Shown one piece after another: positions 57,420-64,000 of a stretch of 64,000 nt of DNA. Made by a program: the position numbers and the translations under genes. The DNA is from CAZBGQ01 sp964491515 (GTDB taxonomy: Bacteria; Patescibacteriota; Gracilibacteria; UBA1369; UBA12473), in the NCBI GenBank assembly GCA_964491515.1, contig CAZBGQ010000003.1, positions 1 through 64,000 of the forward strand, given 5' to 3'. The notes below the pieces were generated by a model. The model ran no database searches and was not told the origin of the DNA. It was given only the letters and a program-made list of their open reading frames with translations. The stretch's first letter is position 1, and every line of letters starts with the position of its first letter.

Positions 57420-60092
57420 TTAGTTTTCAACTTTTACTTGAATGGTACTGCTGCTGCGATAGCCAAGTTGGTCGTAGGCAAAGGCGGTAAGGTTGTAGGC
57501 TCTTCCCTTAGAGGCATTGACTGGAATACGTACTTGGCCACGATATGGCGGGCTGACTTCTGTGAATTGTAGTTGGTCTTCGAGGTAGAATTCAACTTTT
57601 TCGAATCCATTGGGTGCGGTTACTTCTACGTCAACATAGGTGCGTCCACGGCTGATTTGGCTGTAGTTGGTTGGTGAGGTGATTGCAATTGAAGGACTTG
57701 CGGAAAATGTGCTTAAGGTGTGAACTTCATCGATTTCAGTGGGTGGCTTTTCTATCCCTTCTGTTTCTTCTATCCAGGCGTCAATACCAGATTGCCAATA
57801 ACTGTATTCTGGAATGATGGCTCGGTGGTCGATGTATTGGTTTTCTTCTAGGGACCAAGCAGGAGAGAATTCATTGGCAATGAGTTCGGTGTGTTTGTCG
57901 ACAACAAGTTCCATGTAGCGATTGTCGATTTCGGTTGGGACATTGAAGCTGGCAAATATTTCTTCGCGGATAAGGTCTTCGGGAGTGTCACTGGTTGGAA
58001 TGAGTCCTGTTTGTTCATTTACAGTGGCGGTGATAATTCCTTGCGGCCGAGGGAATTCTTCTCGGGCTAGTGGAGCAAGGGCGCGTGTCATGAATTCGTT
58101 CCAGATGGGGCCGGCAACATCATGGCCGTTTGCGTTGTAACTCATGGCGGCTCCGTCCGCATTGCCGGCCCATACGCCGGCAGCTAACTTCGTACTGTAT
58201 CCCATGAGCCAGGCGTTGTTAGGTACGTTGTCTCCGCGCTCACTTTTCTTATTACTTGTTCCGGTTTTGGCTGCGACAACTTGACCAGCTACTCGAGTGC
58301 GGACTCCTACGTTTTCAACAGGATCGGATAAAATATTGTTTATTAGGTAGGCGACTTGAGAGTCAAGGGCTCGGATTCCTTCATTGTCTTCCCATTGTTC
58401 TAGGATTTCACCTTCTCGATTTTCAATTTTTAGGATTGGGCTGATTTCTTTTTTTATGCCATTGTTGGCGAATACGCTGTAGGCACCTACCATATCTAAG
58501 AGGCGAACCTCCCCGCTTCCTAGGGCTAGAGGCCATCCGTATCCAATATTTTCATCAAGGGAGATGCCGAAATTTTCCATAAATGGAATGATTTCAGTTT
58601 CTTGGCCTGCGAGGAAGTAGGATTTAACTGCAGGGATGTTTCTAGAATGAGCTAATCCTTTTCGGATAGAAATTGGGCCAAGGAACTGTCCATCGTAGTT
58701 TTGAGGATATTGACCGGGGCCAAATTGAGTTTCAACGTCATATAAAACAGTGGCAGGAGAATAGCCATTGAGAAACGCGAGTGCGTAAACAAAAGGCTTA
58801 AATGAGGATCCTGGTTGTCTGTACCGCGTGGAGATGTTGACGTTCCCATCAATTTCTTCGTTAAAGTAGTCTGCGGATCCAACCATGGCGAGGATTTGTC
58901 CGGTTTGAGGATGGATAGCTACTAGGCTGGCATTGTTTGCATTGAATTGAGTGGTGTTTCTTTCTTGGTAGTTGGCAACACTTTCTTCAGCGATTTCTTG
59001 CATGGTGGGATCGATACTTGTAAAAACACGTAATCCTCCTTGTTCCAGCACTTCTTTTCCGTATTTTTCTTCGATTAATTCTTTTACAAAAAGTACAAAG
59101 TGAGGGTATTTTATGTTTTCTCTATAAGGTTTGAATTCGAGTTGGTGGGACTCTTCGATGGCGGCGTTTTTTTGTGCTTCGGTGATCATGTCTTGTTCGG
59201 CCATGGATTCTAGAACGATATCGACGCGTCCAGAAATGTAGATGGTTTTACCGTTGCCAAGTTCGATATTTGCTCCAATTGCACCTCGTACATATTCGTC
59301 TAGGTTGAGATCTTTCCAAGATTCAATATTTCGTGTTTCTAATTGTTCTGGTGAAAACTCAATAGCCAGGTGAGAGTTTCGATTGTTTCCGTAGGGTGAA
59401 TAGCGAGTGGGAGCTTTGGGGAGTCCGGCAAGTATGGCGCTTTCAGTTAAGGTAAGTTCGTTGGCTGGTTTGTCGAAGTAGGTTTGAGCGGCGAGCTCTG
59501 CTCCGTAAGCGTTGTTGCCATAAGGAATTTCGTTGAGATAGAGCTCGAGGATTTCCTCTTTATTGAATTTACCTTCTACTCGGGTGGCTAGAATAAGTTC
59601 TTGGAATTTGCGTTTGTAAGTTTGCTCCGGGTTGAGAAAGATGTTTTTCACCAACTGTTGAGTGATAGTGGAGCATCCACGTCGTATTCCAACACCAAAG
59701 GCCTCGTATCCTATTGCTTTGATGTAACAAGGGAGATCAAAGCCACGATGATCATAAAACTCATCGTCTTCTACAGCTATGGTGGCGTCGATTAAGTAGG
59801 GACTTATGGTTTGAAGAGGAATGATTTTTCGATTTTCTTCTCCGTGAACGGCATATAGAATTTCACCTTCGCGGTCCATGATGAGTGTGGATTGGGCTTG
59901 AAGTAGGTCTTCTCCTTTATCAATGGAGGGTAGTCCAAATCCGTAAATCAAAAATGCGAGGAAAATAAGGATGAACCCAAAAAGGGAGCCGGCAACTATT
60001 ATTATGAGCGCGTACCTGAGATAGCGTTCCCATAAAGGAAGCATGGGGTGTGGCTTTATTGTCTTCCAGAGTTGGCTTAAAATTTGTTTCAT
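57420..60092 (-). CDS. Bifunctional penicillin-binding protein 1A-type (GT51 + transpeptidase)
   Basis: This encodes 890 residues. One N-terminal membrane segment (IIIVAGSLFGFILIFLAFLIYG) is followed by the glycosyltransferase 51 domain (AVEDDEFYDHRGFD, RRGCSTITQQLVKNIFL, KFQELILATRVE, LNEIPYGNNAYG). The transpeptidase has SxxK in PGSSFKPFVYAL, SxN in HSRNIPA and KTG in AAKTGTSN. The C-terminal 90 residues are an immunoglobulin-like beta domain (SPTNYSQISRGRTYVDVEV). It polymerises and crosslinks peptidoglycan outside the membrane. It is the only class A PBP in this window. Confidence 0.95.
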   Translation of the reverse strand: MKQILSQLWKTIKPHPMLPLWERYLRYALIIIVAGSLFGFILIFLAFLIYGFGLPSIDKGEDLLQAQSTLIMDREGEILYAVHGEENRKIIPLQTISPYLIDATIAVEDDEFYDHRGFDLPCYIKAIGYEAFGVGIRRGCSTITQQLVKNIFLNPEQTYKRKFQELILATRVEGKFNKEEILELYLNEIPYGNNAYGAELAAQTYFDKPANELTLTESAILAGLPKAPTRYSPYGNNRNSHLAIEFSPEQLETRNIESWKDLNLDEYVRGAIGANIELGNGKTIYISGRVDIVLESMAEQDMITEAQKNAAIEESHQLEFKPYRENIKYPHFVLFVKELIEEKYGKEVLEQGGLRVFTSIDPTMQEIAEESVANYQERNTTQFNANNASLVAIHPQTGQILAMVGSADYFNEEIDGNVNISTRYRQPGSSFKPFVYALAFLNGYSPATVLYDVETQFGPGQYPQNYDGQFLGPISIRKGLAHSRNIPAVKSYFLAGQETEIIPFMENFGISLDENIGYGWPLALGSGEVRLLDMVGAYSVFANNGIKKEISPILKIENREGEILEQWEDNEGIRALDSQVAYLINNILSDPVENVGVRTRVAGQVVAAKTGTSNKKSERGDNVPNNAWLMGYSTKLAAGVWAGNADGAAMSYNANGHDVAGPIWNEFMTRALAPLAREEFPRPQGIITATVNEQTGLIPTSDTPEDLIREEIFASFNVPTEIDNRYMELVVDKHTELIANEFSPAWSLEENQYIDHRAIIPEYSYWQSGIDAWIEETEGIEKPPTEIDEVHTLSTFSASPSIAITSPTNYSQISRGRTYVDVEVTAPNGFEKVEFYLEDQLQFTEVSPPYRGQVRIPVNASKGRAYNLTAFAYDQLGYRSSSTIQVKVEN

Positions 60093-60167
60093 GCGGACGA
60101 AAGGATAGCAGATTTTCGGGTTGGGGGCGAGTTTTGAACCATAATTAGAAGGGGGGCTTTTTACACA

Positions 60168-60236
60168 GTGCAGTAATGATTTTTGGAGAACATATTTACA
60201 GGTTTGAGTTTGGCGTTCATGTCAAATGCATTGCAC
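60168..60236 (+). repeat. Dispersed 69-bp structured element, copy C
   Basis: The terminal stem GTGCAGT / ATTGCAC includes one G-U pair and differs from copies A and B by compensating changes. It shares ACATATT, CAGGTTTGA and TTCATGTCAAATG with them. The inner hairpin is weaker here (GAGAA opposite TTTAC). It lies between divergent genes PBP1A and NIF3-like. Confidence 0.78.
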
Positions 60237-60380
60237 GGTAGAAGAAATGACTGAGAGTTTTGAACATTTTTTCATAAATATTTCATTACGATTTAATGAA
60301 CGGCGGGGAACGGCGGATGAACATGGCGTGTCGGAGAATGTGTTACACTAATCAGGATTTAAAATTTAACCTCTACTATT

Positions 60381-61352
60381 ATGGCGGTCGCGATTCAAAA
60401 ACTTTATGACACTATGTTAAAAATGGGTCAGAAAAATGATCCTCGTTCTCAGAAAGAAATTGATGCCATGATGGCAGATCGTAAAAAAGCTTACGATAAA
60501 TTGGAGGGAAAAAAGAAGGAATATTTTTATAAAGATTCTTTGGTGAATCCGTATGGGGATTCTGGGGTTATGTATGGCGATATGAAGAGAACGGTGAAGA
60601 CAGCCCTAGTTTGTATTGATGCGGATAAACAAGAAGTAGTACTGGCTCATGCGTTAAAAGGAGGGAAAAATGAGGTTGATATGATTATTTCTCATCACCC
60701 AGAAGGACGAGGGTTGGTGGATTTAACTCGAGTTATGAGTGTGCAGGAAACGGTTATGGTTAAACATGGCGTATCAATCAATATTGTGGAAAAATTGCTG
60801 GCAAAACGTATTTCCGAATTAGACCGGGGGTTGCATCCTATTAATCACTATCAGCCGATTGATGCGGCTCGATTGTTGGATATTCCTTATATGTGTTGCC
60901 ACACGCCGGCGGATAATTCGGTTCATGCGTTTATGGAGGATTTTGTGGATAAGCGTGCGTCTAAGTTGAAGACTGTGGGAGATTTGATGGAAGCGTTTTT
61001 TGATATTGAAGAGTTTCAAGAAGCAGAACGTTTAGGGACGGGTCCAATGATTTTTGCAGGATCGCCTACGTCTAAATTAGGAAAAATTGCGGTCATGGGA
61101 ATGACGGGTGGTACTTCTGGGAATGATGATATTTTTGAGCAGCTGAGCCGTGCGGGCGTGGGGACCGTTATTTCCATGCACATGGGCGAAAAACCTCGTG
61201 AAAAAGCTGAAAAGTATCATTTAAATGTGGTTATTACCGGTCACATGGCAAGTGATAGCTTGGGCTTGAATTTGGTGTTGGATCATATGGAAAAAGATGG
61301 TCTTAAGATTGTTCCAGGTGGTGGATTTATTCGTGTTAAGCGGAAGGTTTAA
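60381..61352 (+). CDS. NIF3-like protein (NGG1p-interacting factor 3 family)
   Basis: This encodes 323 residues. Metal-site strings of the family are visible: MIISHHPEGRGLVDLTRVM (two His) in the first half and VVITGHMASDSLGLNLVLDH in the last. NIF3/YbgI proteins form toroidal hexamers with a dinuclear metal centre; their function is unsettled, with proposed GTP cyclohydrolase I-like or nucleic-acid roles. An N-terminal helical extension of about 70 residues (KKAYDKLEGKKKEYFYK) is longer than usual. TACACT at 60344 could be its -10 box. Confidence 0.82.
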   Translation: MAVAIQKLYDTMLKMGQKNDPRSQKEIDAMMADRKKAYDKLEGKKKEYFYKDSLVNPYGDSGVMYGDMKRTVKTALVCIDADKQEVVLAHALKGGKNEVDMIISHHPEGRGLVDLTRVMSVQETVMVKHGVSINIVEKLLAKRISELDRGLHPINHYQPIDAARLLDIPYMCCHTPADNSVHAFMEDFVDKRASKLKTVGDLMEAFFDIEEFQEAERLGTGPMIFAGSPTSKLGKIAVMGMTGGTSGNDDIFEQLSRAGVGTVISMHMGEKPREKAEKYHLNVVITGHMASDSLGLNLVLDHMEKDGLKIVPGGGFIRVKRKV

Positions 61353-61361
61353 GTAGCCCTT

Positions 61362-64000
61362 TTATCGAAGTTCTCCACCGGTTTTCTTGATTGCTTCTAG
61401 TACGGTTTGGTGTGTTTGTTGGAATTCTTTGTCGGTGAGAGTGTGATCGTTGTGTCGAAGTTCAACACCGAAGGCGAGGGATTTTTTATCTTCCGGAATA
61501 CCTTTCCCCTGATACATGTCAAAGAGTTTAACTGACTGAATCAGTTTAAGTGGGTCGGCTCGGCGAATGATTTTTTCGAGATCGGCGATTTGGGATTTTT
61601 TGTCGATAAGGAAGGATATGTCGAATGACATTCCGGGGAATTTGGGGAGTGGTTGGAATGTTTGAGGGGTTCGACCGTGGGCAACTAGTTTGGTGAAATT
61701 GAGTTCAGCAAGTGCTATTCGGTGTTCTAGTCCGAAGGATAGCGCGACCCCAGGATGGAGTTCGAATACATATCCTATGGCTTCTCCTTGTTGGATGATT
61801 TCGAGACATTTTTTAGGATGCGCGTAGAGTGGCGGCGTGGTCGATGGCCGAAGTTGGATATTGGAGGGACGGAAAATATCAAGAAATGCTTCGAGTGCGG
61901 CTTTGGCTTCGTAGAATGGTTCGTACTGTTTTCGTTGGGCGACGGAGAGGGAGAGCCATTTTTCTTCTAGTGGCATGTATTCCCCAATTTCGCGGTAGGT
62001 TCGTCCGATTTCGAATAGTTTAAGGTGATCGTTTTCGTGGCTGTTTTTGGTGATGCTTTGAAGCATGCCGGGAATTAGGCTTACACGCATGTGCGTTTGG
62101 TCTGAGGAAAGGGGGTTCATTACTTTGATGTGTCGTATGTCTTGAAGTCCGCACTGCGTGAAAAGTTCTTTATTGTAGAATGAGTAATTCATGACTTCGG
62201 TGAAGCCGAGAGTGTTCGCTAGGATGTTGCGAATGGCGTGTTTGTGGAATCGTTCTTCGTTTTCTCGTGGAAGTTGTGTCGGAAGTTTGGGTAAAATGGG
62301 TTTGATATTTTCGTAGCCATAGAGACGAGCGATTTCTTCAACAAGGTCTTCTTCGATGGAAACATCTCCAGTGGCTCGGTGGGTGGGGACGGTAACTTTG
62401 AATGGTTTTCCCGTGGTTTTGTTTGGAGTTACTTTAAATTCGAGAGCGGTCAAAATACGGACCATATCGTGTTCGGGAATGTCGGCTCCAATTTTACTCA
62501 CAGCTGAAATTGGATTGAGAGTTATTTTAAGTGAAGGTTTTCCCCATTCTCCTTTTGTGGTGAGGGGGGTGATGAGCGCGGCATCGGGGCAGGTTTCCTT
62601 GAGCAAAACGAGGGCTCGAGCAATTGCTTGATCGGTCAGGGCTGGGTCTAATCCTTTTTCAAATCGTTGTGAGGCATCTGATCGTAGTCCGTGTCGTGTC
62701 GACATTTTTCTTACGGTGATGGGGTTGAAATTTGCTGCCTCTAAAATAATTTCAGTAGTTGAGTTGGTGATTTCTGATTCTGCGCCGCCCATAACACCGG
62801 CCATTCCGAGGACATCATTTTTGTTGTTAGCGATGATGAGATCCTCTTCGGTTAATTTTCTTTTTTTGCGATCAATAGTTTCTAGGGCTTCTCCTTTTTC
62901 TGCGTGGCGAACGGTGAGCTGATCGGAGCCAACAGAGGCTCTATCGTAGGCATGCATGGGTTGTCCAAGCTCGAGCATCACGTAATTGGTGAGGTCGACT
63001 AGGTTGTTGATTGGGTTGATATCGGCTGCTTGTAGTTTAGATCTCATCCATTGTGGAGATTCGGTGACGTGAACGCCTGTTACCACACATCCGGAAAATT
63101 GAGGGCAGTCTTTTTTTGATTTGATGGCAATTTTGAATTTTTTCTTGGGATTTCCTTTGTTGTATTTGAGGAGTGGGGCGAGCGGTTTGAGAGGTTTTTT
63201 AAGGATAGCGGCTAGTTCGCGAGCCATGCCGTAATGACCCCATAGATCAGGGCGATGAGTGAGTGATTTATTGTCTACGTCAAAGGAGTAATCTCTCATA
63301 TTGAGGACGTCGGCGACTGGGCGACCTAGTGGTGTTTTCTCTGGGAATCGGGTGATGCCTTCGATGGTGTTTTCTAGTCCCATTTCATTGTCTCCGCACA
63401 CCATTCCTTGTGATTTATGGCCTTTGATTTCAGTATTTTTAATGGGGCCAATTGGAAGTATTGCACCTGAAAGAGCGATGGGAAGAATTTCGTTTACTTC
63501 GATCTTATAGACTGATCCAAATATGATTTGAATGGTTTTCCATCCAATGTCGAATTGACCAATGTGGAGCTTGTCCGAGTCTTTCATTTTTTCATAGGAC
63601 ATTAATTTGCCAGTGACCACATTGTGTAGGTATTTGTCTTGAGGTAGTACACCTTCTATTTCGCAGGTGTGAAGTGTCAGTAAGTCTCCTAGTTCTTGGG
63701 GGCTGTAAGCGGATGTGAGTTTGAGTGCCTCAATGAGTGGGGTTCCTGGTGTCCATTTTTTCTTTGAATCGAGAATCCAAATATTTCGTGAGTTACCATG
63801 TCCAAGATTGAGTTCTTCTTTGGAGCAGATCATTCCATGGCTTTCGGCGCCGCGTATTTTTGATTTTCCAATTTCGAAATTTCCAGGTAAAACAGCTCCA
63901 ATCTTTGCGACTGGAACGTGTGCGTTGGCTACAAGATTAACTCCTCCACAGACAATTTGAATTGTTTCATTCCCTATGTTTATTTGGGCGATGTTGAGTC
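61362..64000 (-). CDS. pheT: Phenylalanine-tRNA ligase beta subunit (5' end outside window)
   Basis: The frame continues without a stop to the edge of the window, reading INIGNETIQIVCGGVNLVAN, then GAVLPGNFEIGKSKIRG before GMICSKEELNLGHG. The EMAP-type tRNA-binding domain is therefore present and the ATG at 63833 is internal. Following are the B3/B4 region (RFPEKTPLGRPVADVLNM), B5 (SIEEDLVEEIARLYGYENI), the core fold with MNPLSSDQTHMRVSLIPGML, and the C-terminal anticodon-binding-like domain (FPGMSFDISFLIDKKSQIA to the end). It charges tRNA-Phe with PheS, whose gene should lie beyond 64000. Confidence 0.94.
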   Translation of the reverse strand, partial: LNIAQINIGNETIQIVCGGVNLVANAHVPVAKIGAVLPGNFEIGKSKIRGAESHGMICSKEELNLGHGNSRNIWILDSKKKWTPGTPLIEALKLTSAYSPQELGDLLTLHTCEIEGVLPQDKYLHNVVTGKLMSYEKMKDSDKLHIGQFDIGWKTIQIIFGSVYKIEVNEILPIALSGAILPIGPIKNTEIKGHKSQGMVCGDNEMGLENTIEGITRFPEKTPLGRPVADVLNMRDYSFDVDNKSLTHRPDLWGHYGMARELAAILKKPLKPLAPLLKYNKGNPKKKFKIAIKSKKDCPQFSGCVVTGVHVTESPQWMRSKLQAADINPINNLVDLTNYVMLELGQPMHAYDRASVGSDQLTVRHAEKGEALETIDRKKRKLTEEDLIIANNKNDVLGMAGVMGGAESEITNSTTEIILEAANFNPITVRKMSTRHGLRSDASQRFEKGLDPALTDQAIARALVLLKETCPDAALITPLTTKGEWGKPSLKITLNPISAVSKIGADIPEHDMVRILTALEFKVTPNKTTGKPFKVTVPTHRATGDVSIEEDLVEEIARLYGYENIKPILPKLPTQLPRENEERFHKHAIRNILANTLGFTEVMNYSFYNKELFTQCGLQDIRHIKVMNPLSSDQTHMRVSLIPGMLQSITKNSHENDHLKLFEIGRTYREIGEYMPLEEKWLSLSVAQRKQYEPFYEAKAALEAFLDIFRPSNIQLRPSTTPPLYAHPKKCLEIIQQGEAIGYVFELHPGVALSFGLEHRIALAELNFTKLVAHGRTPQTFQPLPKFPGMSFDISFLIDKKSQIADLEKIIRRADPLKLIQSVKLFDMYQGKGIPEDKKSLAFGVELRHNDHTLTDKEFQQTHQTVLEAIKKTGGELR

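Noticed and set aside
1..64000. Recoded UGA (genetic code 25)
   Set aside because: Several genes end in TGA in sensible places (glycosyltransferase at 31690, prfB at 39533) and RF2 with SPF is present.
1..64000. CRISPR array or cas genes
   Set aside because: No regularly spaced direct repeats with unique spacers were seen; tandem repeats found are all coding.

Overview
The window reads as a stretch of a small, wall-forming bacterial genome, most likely a candidate phyla radiation (Patescibacteria) member of the Peregrinibacteria kind. This placement is inference. It rests on the many long proteins of no recognised family, a MurD2-MurL pair, a stand-alone 5'-3' exonuclease, a TrbC-like small membrane protein, and near absence of Shine-Dalgarno sequences. 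UGA is a normal stop (several genes end in TGA and release factor 2 is present), so the UGA-recoded Gracilibacteria and Absconditabacteria are excluded. The sequence is a scaffold: 100 Ns interrupt rpsP at 32450-32549.

Layout. 1-1860: the end of a repeat-rich surface protein, a 946-bp high-GC segment bounded by inverted repeats and carrying one foreign-looking gene, then a structured intergenic region. 1860-9159: two giant genes, a transglutaminase-vWA fusion and a MoxR-like AAA protein. 9202-19216: VanW, a cation/proton antiporter, a YtxH protein, RNase Y, cysteine desulfurase, a hibernation factor, a 780-aa unknown and a hydroxyacid dehydrogenase. 19312-25233: QueG, a Memo-like lipoprotein, a 612-aa anchored unknown, a C39-type lipoprotein and MurJ. 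25272-30488: a leftward block of unknowns with a macro-domain protein and, between a tRNA-Asp and a copy of its 3' half, a small possible ADP-ribosyltransferase-like gene. 30587-38588: glycosyltransferase, DciA, S16, KhpA, exonuclease, FtsA, FtsZ and FemAB. 38624-44681: an unknown, prfB-def, a flippase and murD2-murL. 44851-51595: RNase J, a likely replication origin, dnaN and mfd. 51596-52684: a GC-rich putative ncRNA and tmRNA. 52758-64000: methyltransferase, TrmB regulator, EF-P, O-antigen ligase-like protein, RdgB, a lipoprotein, PBP1A, NIF3 and the start-truncated pheT.

How it works together. Many genes serve the envelope and division: FtsA/FtsZ, MurD2/MurL, MurJ, FemAB, PBP1A, VanW, a Wzx-like flippase, an O-antigen ligase-like protein and a GT4 enzyme. 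This argues for a complete peptidoglycan wall plus exported glycans. A second group handles RNA and translation: RNase Y, RNase J, S16, KhpA, RF2, deformylase, EF-P, tmRNA and PheT.

Most notable: (1) four dispersed 68-69 bp intergenic elements with covarying stems, a candidate undescribed RNA or palindromic repeat family; (2) the MoxR / transglutaminase-vWA pair, with altered Walker motifs; (3) a putative oriC at 46.9 kb where strand composition flips; (4) a highly structured GC-rich putative ncRNA beside a tmRNA with an unusually long 32-residue tag; (5) a tRNA-bounded mini-island; (6) widespread leaderless or SD-less starts.
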